Origin: Cellvibrio sp. UBA7671 | GTDB taxonomy: Bacteria > Pseudomonadota > Gammaproteobacteria > Pseudomonadales > Cellvibrionaceae | Direction: 5' to 3' | Length of the DNA: 64,000 nt | NCBI GenBank assembly: GCA_002483145.1 | Contig: DLHJ01000016.1 | Span: forward strand, 62,001-126,000 | Shown here: positions 44,995 to 53,358 of the stretch, one piece after another | Layout of the letters: the number at the start of each line of letters is the position of its first letter | How positions within the stretch are numbered: the first letter of the stretch is position 1 | The notes under the pieces: model-generated | The model's input: the letters and a program-made list of their open reading frames with translations, nothing else | What the model was told of the DNA's origin: nothing | Databases searched by the model: none | Position numbers and translations under genes: made by a program

Positions 44995-46507
44995 TAGTAA
45001 TGCAGATTTTTATCAAGTAAATACATGGAGAGCTGCTCCCTGGTTAGTTGATGCATTTTGTATCGGCGGATTAGTCATTTCGGCACTAATTGCATTACTT
45101 TGGAATTATCAAGGCCTACCCATGCAGTATTGGGATGAAAGCCGCAATGCAAATAACGCGTTGGAAATGGCGCTCGGCTCCGGTTGGCTTGTGCCAACCT
45201 ACGAAGGCGTTCCTGATCATTGGAATACCAAACCGCCGCTACTAATTTGGCTGATTGCCGGCTTAATGAAACTGGATTTGCCGCCCTTATTGGCTTTGCG
45301 CCTGCCCTCCGCATTGGCCGCCGCTGCAACTCTGATTATGGTTTGGGCCGCTGTACGTTTTGGTTTACGCGATAGATTGGCTGCGCTAATCGCTGCAGCG
45401 CTCTTGCTAAGCTCCAAGGGTTACACGGGCATTCACGGTGCTCACACAGGTGACTTTGATACACTTCTCGCGTTATTTACGACAGGGTATGTGCTGAGCG
45501 TTTGGCAAGCGTTGGCACAATCAGGGCGACAAAAAATAGTCTGGATGTTGAGCACGGGAATTTTTCTGGTATTGGCGGTGATGACCAAAGGTCCAGCAGG
45601 CTTTTTTGGTGTAGTAGGCCTGTGTTTATTTTTACTCCTAACTGGTCAGGTGCTAAATGTTATTAATGATTGGCGCTGGTGGTTAGTAGCAATATTTTCC
45701 TGCTTAATTTGCGCAAGTTATTACATCGTTCGTGAAAGCTACGATGCAGGTTATTTGCAGGCAGTGTGGATGAATGAGCTGGGTGGCCGCTACAGCGAAA
45801 CGAATGAATCACACTACAAAGGTACCTGGTTTTATCTGCGTGAACTGCTTAAGCAGTGGGTACCCGGGTGCTTGTTTTTATTGTTACTTGGTTATTCACT
45901 GTTGGGCGCGGATGTCGCGCGCAAACGTCTTGCGCAGATAACCTTTTTATCGGGCGCAGGAATTTTAATTCTACTTACCACCGCCAAAACGCAGCTTCAT
46001 TGGTATCTAATTCCGGTGATTCCTTTACTGTGCATAGCTGCCGCTATCGCTTTGGTTGACGCTATAAAAAAAGGTATGCAAGTTCCTATTAATTACTGGC
46101 GAGCATTTCTTGTTATGTTTATTGCTTTACCTGTGATTATTTCTGTTTTTAGGAATGCAATAAGTTTGCCCGCAAAATCAAAAGATAAAACCCATATCAG
46201 TCAATACGGTATTCTATTTAATCATTTGCACACCGCTGGGCGAATGTCCAATCGCATAATTGTTCTCGATGACGGGGCGGACAATACAGCAGGCTTCACT
46301 GACTACAATCCGGAACTCAAGTTCTATGCTCAGCTTGAAAAACAAAAGGGAATTGATGTTCAGGTTGCCAGACTCGCTGATGCCAATTTGGTAAATGGGC
46401 TAGTCGCAACCTGTGATTATAAAAATATGGTAACAGTGCGCCAGTTAATTACCGCGCCTTTAGTTGAGAGCGCTGTGTGTGTGGCAGGTTATAAGGATCG
46501 GCAATGA
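44981..46507 (+). CDS. ArnT-like glycosyltransferase (GT39/GT83 family) membrane protein
   Basis: A 508-aa protein with about ten to twelve membrane helices. The first periplasmic loop carries the catalytic acidic motif (QYWDESRNANNALEMA) and the KPPLLIWL segment typical of ArnT and related polyprenyl-phosphate-sugar transferases. These enzymes add a sugar from a lipid carrier to lipid A, a protein or another glycan outside the inner membrane. It starts inside pepP (14-nt overlap) and overlaps the UbiH-UbiI gene by 4 nt, so it is translationally coupled. Its place inside the pepP-ubiH operon is unusual. The acceptor is unknown. Confidence 0.87.
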   Translation: MRALDSNADFYQVNTWRAAPWLVDAFCIGGLVISALIALLWNYQGLPMQYWDESRNANNALEMALGSGWLVPTYEGVPDHWNTKPPLLIWLIAGLMKLDLPPLLALRLPSALAAAATLIMVWAAVRFGLRDRLAALIAAALLLSSKGYTGIHGAHTGDFDTLLALFTTGYVLSVWQALAQSGRQKIVWMLSTGIFLVLAVMTKGPAGFFGVVGLCLFLLLTGQVLNVINDWRWWLVAIFSCLICASYYIVRESYDAGYLQAVWMNELGGRYSETNESHYKGTWFYLRELLKQWVPGCLFLLLLGYSLLGADVARKRLAQITFLSGAGILILLTTAKTQLHWYLIPVIPLLCIAAAIALVDAIKKGMQVPINYWRAFLVMFIALPVIISVFRNAISLPAKSKDKTHISQYGILFNHLHTAGRMSNRIIVLDDGADNTAGFTDYNPELKFYAQLEKQKGIDVQVARLADANLVNGLVATCDYKNMVTVRQLITAPLVESAVCVAGYKDRQ

Positions 46508-49047
46508 ACGTTGTAATCCAAAAAGATACTTTTGATATCGTCATTATTGGAGGCGGCATGGTGGGCGCTAGTCTCGCCAGTTTGCTTTCTGCCAGTCAAC
46601 CACAATTGCGTATTGCGTTGATTGAAGCGCAGGCGTTCGCGCGTGCGGATGAAATGCATTTCCAACCGAGTTTTGACGCGCGCTCGACAGCGCTCGCATA
46701 CGGCACTGTTGCGATTTTGCGCGAGTTGGGTTTGTGGGATTTATTGCAGCAACACATAACGCCTATTGCGCAAGTGCATGTATCTGATCGTGGGCATTTT
46801 CTGGGCGGTGTGATCGATGCAAAAGAAAATAATCTCGATGCTGTAGGTTATGTGGTTGAAAATGCCTGGTTGGGAAAGGTTCTGCTCGAACATGTACAAG
46901 CACAACATAATATTCAATGTTTTGCTTCATCTACAGTAACTGCGTTAACCCCACAACAAGATTGTGCATTGTTGAATGTTAAAACTAACGCGCAAGAATT
47001 CTTAATAAAAACATCACTTGCTGTGATCGCCGATGGTGGCGATTCACCCTTGCGTAAATCGCTCGGCATAGGTACGCAAGTGCGCGCTTATGGTCAAACC
47101 GCTATCATTACCAATGTCGAATTTTCCGAGCCACATCATGGCGTTGCTTACGAGCGTTTTACAGCCGATGGCCCAGTTGCGCTTTTGCCCTTAGGTGAAT
47201 CCAATAGTGCACAGCAATCTGCATTAGTTTGGACTTTACCTGCGGCGCAAGCCGATCAAATTCTGGCACTAAATGATGCCGATTTTCTTATACAGTTGCA
47301 GGAGCGATTTGGTTTTCGTGTGGGGCGGTTTAATCGTGTTGCCAAACGTTTTTCCTATCCATTGCAGCTGGTGTTGGCTGAAGAGCAAATTCGTTCGCAT
47401 TTGGTGTTGCTCGGCAACGCTGCACATTTTTTACATCCGGTGGCGGGGCAGGGGTTTAATCTCGCGTTGCGCGATTGCGTCTGTTTGGTAGAAACCCTGC
47501 GCGAGGCAATTGCGGAAAAGAAATCACCCGGCGATTTGACGGTATTGCAATCCTATCTCCACAAGCAATCGCTTGATCAGCAAATTACGATTGAATTTAG
47601 CGATAAATTAGTGCGGCTGTTTTCCAGCGATCAGTTGCCTCTGATCGCCATGCGTCATCTAGGCTTATTAAGCCTCGAATCTATTCCTCTCATTAAAAAC
47701 CAATTTATCGCGCAGACCATGGGTACTGCTGGTCGCCAATTTCGTTGGAAGTTGGATGAAGTGAATTCTGCATCAGTCGGCGATGAAGAAATTATTGATT
47801 CTTGCTTGCGCGGGAGTGACGACGAGTCGGCAAATAATTCAGAGTTTGATGTAATTATTGTCGGTGCCGGTTTGGTTGGTGCGTCGCTCGCCTGTACGAT
47901 TGCACAAACTGATGCAGCTCAGAACTTGCGTATTGCCGTAATCGAAGCTGGCAGTGATGTACAACATTTTAGCGGCGATCATTTTGATCCGCGTGTAGTT
48001 GCACTTACGCATGCATCGCAAAAATTATTAGCAGATATCGGCTGCTGGGATGACATAGTCGCGCAACGTGTCTGTGCCTATCGCGAAATGAAAGTCTGGG
48101 ACGGTGAAGGCACCGCTGCGATTGAGTTTGATTGTGCCGAGGTACATCAAAGCCATCTCGGGCATATCATCGAAAACTCGGTGATCGTCAATCAATTGCG
48201 TGTGCGTATGGCGCAGCATAACAATATTTTCCTGATCCAACCGGTTGCCGTTGCGCAAGTTATTCCTGCACAAGCCGAGTTTCCTCGCGTGCGTGTGCAA
48301 TTATCCAACGGTAACGAAATTACAGCTCCGCTATTAATTGCCGCCGATGGAGCGCAATCTAAAGTACGCGAACTTACAGAATTTTCTACGCGCGAGTGGG
48401 AGTATGGCCAGCAGGCGATTATCACTACGGTACGCACTGAGCGGCCGCACGAATTTACCGCGTGGCAACGCTTTATGCACACCGGGCCGCTGGCATTTTT
48501 ACCGCTGCAACATAATGGCGATGCACATAGTTGTTCGATCGTCTGGTCAGCAGAAGATGATTTGGCCTCAGAATTAATAGCGTTGAATGATGAAGATTTC
48601 TGTGCGCGTTTAACCTCCGCATTTGAGGCGCGCCTTGGTCGCGTTATCGCTTGCGATAAACGCTATGCAATCCCTTTGCGCCAGCGTCATGCTACTAGTT
48701 ATATCCAGCCCGGTATCGCATTGGTTGGCGATGCGGCACACAACATTCATCCGCTCGCAGGGCAGGGTGTCAATTTAGGTTTGCTCGACGTGATCGCGCT
48801 TGCGCAAGAAATCGAACGAGCCCTCACGCGCGCTATTCCGCTTGCGGACTATTCAATCCTGCGCCGTTACCAGCGCCAGCGTCTCGCCAGTAATCTGGGC
48901 ATGATGTCGGCAATGGAGGGCTTCAAGCGTTTGTTTGGCAATCGCACTCTGGCCGTAAATTGGTTGCGCAATACTGGCATGCGCCAACTAAACTCTGTAT
49001 CAGCAATTAAAAAAATCATTATCAATACTGCACTGGGTGTTTCTTGA
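46504..49047 (+). CDS. ubiH-ubiI: Fused UbiH-UbiI ubiquinone biosynthesis monooxygenase
   Basis: One 847-aa frame encodes two complete class A flavin monooxygenases. The N-terminal half (about residues 8-415) is UbiH-like: IIGGGMVGASLASLL for FAD, the internal DG motif, and LLGNAAHFLHPVAGQGFNLA, with the GN variant typical of UbiH. After a linker of about 25 residues, the C-terminal half (about 448-847) is UbiI/VisC-like: VIIVGAGLVGASLA, ADGAQSKVRE and LVGDAAHNIHPLAGQG. UbiH and UbiI hydroxylate the ubiquinone ring. In E. coli they are adjacent separate genes after pepP, so this is a fusion of neighbours, with no frameshift needed. Confidence 0.9.
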   Translation: MNVVIQKDTFDIVIIGGGMVGASLASLLSASQPQLRIALIEAQAFARADEMHFQPSFDARSTALAYGTVAILRELGLWDLLQQHITPIAQVHVSDRGHFLGGVIDAKENNLDAVGYVVENAWLGKVLLEHVQAQHNIQCFASSTVTALTPQQDCALLNVKTNAQEFLIKTSLAVIADGGDSPLRKSLGIGTQVRAYGQTAIITNVEFSEPHHGVAYERFTADGPVALLPLGESNSAQQSALVWTLPAAQADQILALNDADFLIQLQERFGFRVGRFNRVAKRFSYPLQLVLAEEQIRSHLVLLGNAAHFLHPVAGQGFNLALRDCVCLVETLREAIAEKKSPGDLTVLQSYLHKQSLDQQITIEFSDKLVRLFSSDQLPLIAMRHLGLLSLESIPLIKNQFIAQTMGTAGRQFRWKLDEVNSASVGDEEIIDSCLRGSDDESANNSEFDVIIVGAGLVGASLACTIAQTDAAQNLRIAVIEAGSDVQHFSGDHFDPRVVALTHASQKLLADIGCWDDIVAQRVCAYREMKVWDGEGTAAIEFDCAEVHQSHLGHIIENSVIVNQLRVRMAQHNNIFLIQPVAVAQVIPAQAEFPRVRVQLSNGNEITAPLLIAADGAQSKVRELTEFSTREWEYGQQAIITTVRTERPHEFTAWQRFMHTGPLAFLPLQHNGDAHSCSIVWSAEDDLASELIALNDEDFCARLTSAFEARLGRVIACDKRYAIPLRQRHATSYIQPGIALVGDAAHNIHPLAGQGVNLGLLDVIALAQEIERALTRAIPLADYSILRRYQRQRLASNLGMMSAMEGFKRLFGNRTLAVNWLRNTGMRQLNSVSAIKKIIINTALGVS
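47798..47817. repeat. REP-like hairpin inside the UbiH-UbiI linker
   Basis: ATTCTTGC-TTGC-GCGGGAGT folds into an 8-bp stem (three G-U pairs in RNA) with a 4-nt loop. It is followed by GACGACG, like widespread intergenic repeats of the form ATTCxxGCTTxCGCGGGAATGACG. It encodes the linker residues SCLRGSDD. No second copy was seen in the window. Confidence 0.4.
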
Positions 49048-49068
49048 GTCGGCGCTAGAGGTGAGTCT

Positions 49069-49584
49069 ATGGATGTAGAGGCGATACTGTCAGTCACGCC
49101 CTTTGATTGGCATGCGATTGGAACCTCGCTGTTGTGCGGGAGCATTATCGGTATTGAGCGCCAGTTACGCGGCAAGCCGGTGGGAATCCGCACCTCTTCC
49201 CTGATCACGCTAGGCACTTATATTTTTATCGCGGCATCGCTGTATGTTTCGGCCCACATGGCGGGTCCGGAAAAAGTGGTCACAGATCCCTCGCGCATTA
49301 TCGGGCAGGTAATTACCGGTATTGGCTTTCTCGGTGCAGGGGTAATGCTGGCGCGCGATGGTTTTGTGCTGGGCGTTACATCGGCGGCTACCATCTGGAT
49401 GTTGGCGTCTATTGGCGTTGTAATTGCGATAGGCTACAACATGGTGGCGATCAAATTATCACTGGTGGTTATTCTGGTGCTCGTGGGGGTAGACTTTCTT
49501 GAGGACTACTCGCAGGCATTTACGCGCGGCGTACATAAAAAATATCAGGACTGGCGCGGTAAAGGTAAATCCAGTTCAGATTAG
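49069..49584 (+). CDS. MgtC/SapB-family membrane protein
   Basis: A 171-aa inner-membrane protein with about five helices. The MgtC signature is clear (GSIIGIERQLRGKPVGIRTSSLI, IIGQVITGIGFLGAGVML, VLGVTSAATIWMLASIGV). It lacks the C-terminal cytoplasmic ACT-like domain of Salmonella MgtC; the last about 25 residues are basic and cytoplasmic. Family members are linked to Mg2+ limitation and regulation of F-ATPase. It starts 21 nt after the UbiH-UbiI gene, so cotranscription is possible. Confidence 0.9.
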   Translation: MDVEAILSVTPFDWHAIGTSLLCGSIIGIERQLRGKPVGIRTSSLITLGTYIFIAASLYVSAHMAGPEKVVTDPSRIIGQVITGIGFLGAGVMLARDGFVLGVTSAATIWMLASIGVVIAIGYNMVAIKLSLVVILVLVGVDFLEDYSQAFTRGVHKKYQDWRGKGKSSSD

Positions 49585-49620
49585 TTGGTGTAGAAAAGTA
49601 ACATTTTTAAAGAAGTATTT

Positions 49621-49995
49621 ATGTCAAAACTACTGATTGTTGCAAACGTATTAAATAGCCTCCTATTAATTATTTTAGTTGCATCCATTGCCGGTTTTAT
49701 TTCATTTCTTAATATCTACGGATTATTTTTAGCCTGCGTCACTGCAACAATTGCCTGGGGCGTTTTTAAACAGCAGCGCTGGGGATATTTTGCGGCGGCT
49801 GCCTGGGCGCTGGCATGTTATCAATTAGCAAAGCAAGGTTACGAATTTCAAAGCATTAAGCGCCACGTGATGATTCTTGGGTTTACTTTAATTCCGCTTG
49901 CACTGTTTTTGCACGAAACCTTGGGTAAAGCGACTGCAAAATCTGCACAAAATAATGGCAAGCAAAGCGATGACAGCCGAAAAATGCCCGATTAA
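49621..49995 (+). CDS. Hypothetical membrane protein
   Basis: A 124-aa protein with three or four hydrophobic segments in the first about 100 residues (first about 5-28) and a polar, Lys/Ser-rich tail. It starts 36 nt after the MgtC-like gene on the same strand. No family is recognised. Confidence 0.7.
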   Translation: MSKLLIVANVLNSLLLIILVASIAGFISFLNIYGLFLACVTATIAWGVFKQQRWGYFAAAAWALACYQLAKQGYEFQSIKRHVMILGFTLIPLALFLHETLGKATAKSAQNNGKQSDDSRKMPD

Positions 49996-50058
49996 TTGTG
50001 TGCCTCTTACACAGCATTACAAAAAGTGTCGATAATCACTAATTTCATAGATAACTGC

Positions 50059-50087
50059 TTGACTCGATAAGGCTTAGTGTTTTAATT
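50059..50087 (+). promoter_or_regulatory. Candidate sigma-70 promoter and structured leader of the cold-shock gene
   Basis: TTGACT (50059-50064) and TTAATT (50082-50087) have a 17-nt spacer. Transcription near 50093 would give a leader of about 185 nt. The leader contains two hairpins: AATAGCTT/AAGCTATT at 50179-50200 and GTCAGC/GCTGAC at 50238-50252. Long structured leaders are typical of cspA-type mRNAs, where they sense cold. Confidence 0.55.
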
Positions 50088-50277
50088 TTGAACTGCTACA
50101 GATTGAGATCCGCCCCAAGACTAGACTTTTGTAAGACAACCGCTTGCTGAAGACACTTGGACGTACCACGACCTGAGCAATAGCTTTATTTCAAGCTATT
50201 TCACTCTGGCTTTTAGTAAAGTCGGTTTTTTTGTTCGGTCAGCTACGCTGACGTTTTAGATGCAAGATGAGGAAGCT

Positions 50278-50487
50278 ATGTCAGATCTAGTCTCTGGTGT
50301 TGTTAAATGGTTCAACGATGACAAGGGTTATGGTTTTATTGAGCGTGAAGGTGGTGCAGATGTATTTGTACACTTCCGTGCAATCAACGGCAATGGCCGT
50401 AAAACCTTGAAAGAAGGTCAGAAAGTGACTTTCGAAGTAACCCAAGGTCAAAAGGGTCCGCAAGCAGAAAACGTAACTCCACTCTAA
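50278..50487 (+). CDS. CspA-family cold-shock protein
   Basis: A 69-aa single-domain nucleic-acid chaperone starting at the ATG at 50278 (AGGA upstream). Both RNA-binding motifs are present: KGYGFIERE (RNP1) and DVFVHFRAI (RNP2), preceded by VKWFNDD. Binding melts mRNA secondary structure, usually on cold shock but sometimes constitutively. A 282-nt region precedes it, with a promoter and hairpins. Confidence 0.95.
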   Translation: MSDLVSGVVKWFNDDKGYGFIEREGGADVFVHFRAINGNGRKTLKEGQKVTFEVTQGQKGPQAENVTPL

Positions 50488-50503
50488 GTTGAGTGAGTTC
50501 CGA

Positions 50504-50533
50504 AAAGGGTGATTGAGCAATCAATCGCCCTTT
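50504..50533 (+). terminator. Hairpin after the cold-shock gene
   Basis: AAAGGGTGATTG and CAATCGCCCTTT form a 12-bp stem (one T-G pair) with a 6-nt loop, 16 nt after the stop. The T-tract is interrupted (GCTGTTTT), so efficiency is uncertain. Confidence 0.65.
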
Positions 50534-50628
50534 GCTGTTTTAGGGGCTTGTTGTCTTCTCATTCGCTATTCTCTTCCACTCTTTATGAGCGTTGGGTTTT
50601 TGTTGCCCTCGCTGTTGGCTTTTCCTCC

Positions 50629-50946
50629 ATGTTTGATCTGCAATCCATTATTTGGCTCACCTGCATAGCGATTTTTATTTATTACTGGCGCGGTGCGCTG
50701 CTCGTTAAAGATCGCGCTTATCATGCAGCGCAAAAGCGCTGCGAAGAAATGCAAGTGCAGTTGCTGGATGAAAACGTCTATCTGCGGCGCCTGTGGTTCA
50801 AACGCAATGAACTGGGAAAGTTATCGCTCTGGCGCGCATTTTATTTTGAGTTCACGGTGTCAGGTGCAGATCGCTATTTTGGTCGCGTGATTATGCTTGG
50901 CTCTCGCATTACCCAGGTCGAACTCGACCCGCATCGCGTTCACTGA
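50629..50946 (+). CDS. DUF3301 family protein
   Basis: A 105-aa protein from the ATG at 50629, with one N-terminal membrane helix (SIIWLTCIAIFIYYW). It is followed by a cytoplasmic helix and a small beta domain (RNELGKLSLWRAFYFEF). This matches DUF3301, a small family of unknown function in gammaproteobacteria. An in-frame start at 50509 would cover the terminator hairpin and is unlikely. The Nudix gene follows after 20 nt. Confidence 0.75.
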   Translation: MFDLQSIIWLTCIAIFIYYWRGALLVKDRAYHAAQKRCEEMQVQLLDENVYLRRLWFKRNELGKLSLWRAFYFEFTVSGADRYFGRVIMLGSRITQVELDPHRVH

Positions 50947-50966
50947 TTTTCAACTCCGGATTGCAC

Positions 50967-51521
50967 ATGACAGAAAAGTTCCCCAGAGAAAAAGTCGGTG
51001 GATGGAAAACAAAAACCTCGTCAATTGTTTACGAAAATCCCTGGCTAAAAGTTTCCCACGAAGAAGTCATAACCCCTAAAGGTACCGATGGTATCTACGG
51101 TGTTGTGCATTTTAAAAATACCGCAATCGGTGTAGTGCCAATTGATGATGAGGGCAATACCTGGCTGGTAAAACAAAGCCGCTATACCCTCAATCAATTT
51201 ACCTGGGAAATTCCGGAAGGCGGCTGTCCGCAAGGCGAAAGCCCGTTACATGCTGCGCAGCGTGAACTGGAAGAAGAGGTTGGCCTGCAGGCCCATAATT
51301 GGCAGCAGTTAATGACCATGCATTTATCCAATTCAGTCACTGATGAATTTTGTGTAGTGTTTGTTGCGCGGGATTTATTTCCCGGGCAACAACAGCTTGA
51401 GGTCACTGAAGATATTGAAGTTAAAAAGTTGCCGCTTATTGATGCCATTGAAATGGTAAAGCGCGGTGAGATTACCGATGGTATTTCTGTTGCCGCTTTG
51501 TTGCGTGTTGCCTTGGGTTAG
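50967..51521 (+). CDS. Nudix hydrolase (ADP-ribose pyrophosphatase-like)
   Basis: A 184-aa cytosolic enzyme starting at the ATG at 50967. The Nudix box is intact (GGCPQGESPLHAAQRELEEEVGL), with preceding strands WLVKQSRYTLNQFTWEIPEGG. The proline after IPEGG and the length fit ADP-sugar diphosphatases, probably ADP-ribose or related nucleotides. It lies 20 nt downstream of the DUF3301 gene, a probable two-gene unit. Confidence 0.9.
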   Translation: MTEKFPREKVGGWKTKTSSIVYENPWLKVSHEEVITPKGTDGIYGVVHFKNTAIGVVPIDDEGNTWLVKQSRYTLNQFTWEIPEGGCPQGESPLHAAQRELEEEVGLQAHNWQQLMTMHLSNSVTDEFCVVFVARDLFPGQQQLEVTEDIEVKKLPLIDAIEMVKRGEITDGISVAALLRVALG

Positions 51522-51669
51522 TCGCCCACCTCCACAGGCTAAAAGGATAAACAGCTATTGGAGTCGATTAAGGCGAGCTACACTTTTTTACAGATTGGTA
51601 ATCCAGCTCTGTTTAGAGTTAATAGTCATGCCTGTGTGTACCAGGGTTTAATTGATAAAGGAAATCTCA

Positions 51670-52512
51670 ATGAAAGTTATCCCGTTTATAACATCAATAA
51701 TATTGTTGGCAACTGCCGCGCAGTTAAGCGCGAATACCTGTGAAAAAAACTTCGTTGCCGAAGGTGATCCTCGCAACGGTGCCGAGTTCTCAACGTCCAC
51801 TACCATTAACGATCTTGGTTCGGCTAGTGCGCTGGGACAGTTGCGCGCGATTGCGTTAGCAGATGGTTTTAATGTATTGGGTGAGGAATCAACTGGGTCC
51901 CAAGGTACCCTCACCATCGAACAGAAAAATGGGCGCCATCCATTTTTGATCTATCTCACAGCGGTTAACAAGGGTACAGCTGCGGATGTCAGCATTCGCA
52001 CAAAACTGAATCGGCGCACCGTGGCAAAACCGGAAGATATTCGAGCCGGTATGTGTGGCATGGTGGCCAGAATTAAAACCGGAGCTGAAGGAGATGCTAT
52101 AGCGGCCGCTGCGAGAGCGGCGATCGTACCAGAACCCATAGTTGAGATTCAGCCTCGCTGGTTAGCAAAAGATATTTACCGATTGTCAAAACGTAAAACC
52201 GCAGAAATGATCACCGCGCATTACAAGGGTAAACGTTATCTTTTGGATGGGACTATAGGTTCACCACTTGAAAACGAAGGCACCATTGAACTCTGGTATA
52301 AAGTTACCATTGACAGGAACGGCATCCTTCAAACGCTCGACGCGGATGAATCTACTTTCTGGCCGCCGATTGTTTGTCGTATGGCGCCAGAGGCTCGCGC
52401 CAGAGCAGCAAAATTACAGGAAGGTGAATTCGCCAAATTAACCGGCACGGTTTCCCATTATTGGCAGGGCAGTCCGAGTAAGCTGGTGTTGAAAGATTGC
52501 CGTTTTGAGTAA
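51670..52512 (+). CDS. Secreted hypothetical protein
   Basis: A 280-aa protein from the ATG at 51670 (GGA upstream) with a Sec signal peptide (MKVIPFITSIILLATAAQLSA). The middle about 110 residues form a beta-rich region of unknown type. The C-terminal about 110 residues (AEMITAHYKGKRYLLDGTIGS to KDCRFE) look like an OB-fold of the tRNA_anti-like periplasmic type, but this is tentative. Both of its mature ends hold cysteines that may form disulfides. No neighbour gives a functional clue. Confidence 0.75.
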   Translation: MKVIPFITSIILLATAAQLSANTCEKNFVAEGDPRNGAEFSTSTTINDLGSASALGQLRAIALADGFNVLGEESTGSQGTLTIEQKNGRHPFLIYLTAVNKGTAADVSIRTKLNRRTVAKPEDIRAGMCGMVARIKTGAEGDAIAAAARAAIVPEPIVEIQPRWLAKDIYRLSKRKTAEMITAHYKGKRYLLDGTIGSPLENEGTIELWYKVTIDRNGILQTLDADESTFWPPIVCRMAPEARARAAKLQEGEFAKLTGTVSHYWQGSPSKLVLKDCRFE

Positions 52513-52545
52513 GCGGCGCACAGTGTTTGCCAGCACTTTATTGGC

Positions 52546-53268
52546 TTAGTCATTGCGGTTGGGTGAAAGTAGGCTTCGTAACCAATTCAGCCAACCGTTA
52601 TTGCCCAGCATAAATTTATCCAGCTGATCCTGATTATAAAAATAATGCTCCGCATTGTTAAACAATAATTCTCGTTTGAGCATTCTGCGCTTGGGATTAA
52701 TCGTTTTAATAATGCGCGCTGGATTACCTGCCGCTACTGAATTTGCAGGAATGTTTTTGGTCACTACCGATCCTGCCCCCACCACTGAGTTCTCGCCAAT
52801 GGTTACGCCTTTGTTGACGATAACTCGCTCACCCAGCCATACATTATTTTCAATCACCACAGATTTGGTGCAGCGAAATGGGCGGATGCGGTTGTAAATG
52901 CCGTGCCAATCGCTATCGCTAATAGTGACATTGGCCGCGAACATACAGTTATCGCCAATACGAATTGATTTTGCAGCTGAGATGCGCACGCCCGGTGAAA
53001 TCAAACAGTAATCGCCAATAACAATTTCCGCATCGGCTTGTTTACTTGGCCAACTGGTAAAGCGCACACAGTTATCGCTCGCGCAAATAATTTGCGCATA
53101 TTTTCCCAAATGAATATTGCGGCCAAAAATGACCAGGCTGCGCGGGTGTGCAATTTCAGGAACGCTACCCAAGCTATCAAATTGCGGTGCAATAAAACGC
53201 TTCACATACCATTGGTTGATAATTTTATAGAGTCGTTTGACCGGGTAGGGTGTGCTGCTGCGGCGCAT
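52546..53268 (-). CDS. Left-handed beta-helix acyltransferase (colanic/LPS O-acetyltransferase-like)
   Basis: A 240-aa hexapeptide-repeat acyltransferase. Several imperfect repeats are visible (IVIGDYCLISPGVRISAAKS, VWLGERVIVNKGVTIGENSVVGAGSVVTKNI), with SVAAGNPARIIK at the C-terminal end of the helix. The first about 60 residues place it with WbbJ/WcaF-type transferases that acetylate surface polysaccharides. It is divergent from a small methyltransferase, and the two may modify a surface glycan; no larger polysaccharide cluster is present. Confidence 0.9.
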   Translation of the reverse strand: MRRSSTPYPVKRLYKIINQWYVKRFIAPQFDSLGSVPEIAHPRSLVIFGRNIHLGKYAQIICASDNCVRFTSWPSKQADAEIVIGDYCLISPGVRISAAKSIRIGDNCMFAANVTISDSDWHGIYNRIRPFRCTKSVVIENNVWLGERVIVNKGVTIGENSVVGAGSVVTKNIPANSVAAGNPARIIKTINPKRRMLKRELLFNNAEHYFYNQDQLDKFMLGNNGWLNWLRSLLSPNRND

Positions 53269-53358
53269 AAGGCGAATTCGCTTGTTAAATAGGTGAAGAT
53301 GTTTGTTGCGAGTGCATGTCTGTTAGAATAAATGCAGTGATTATGAGCGAGAATAACA

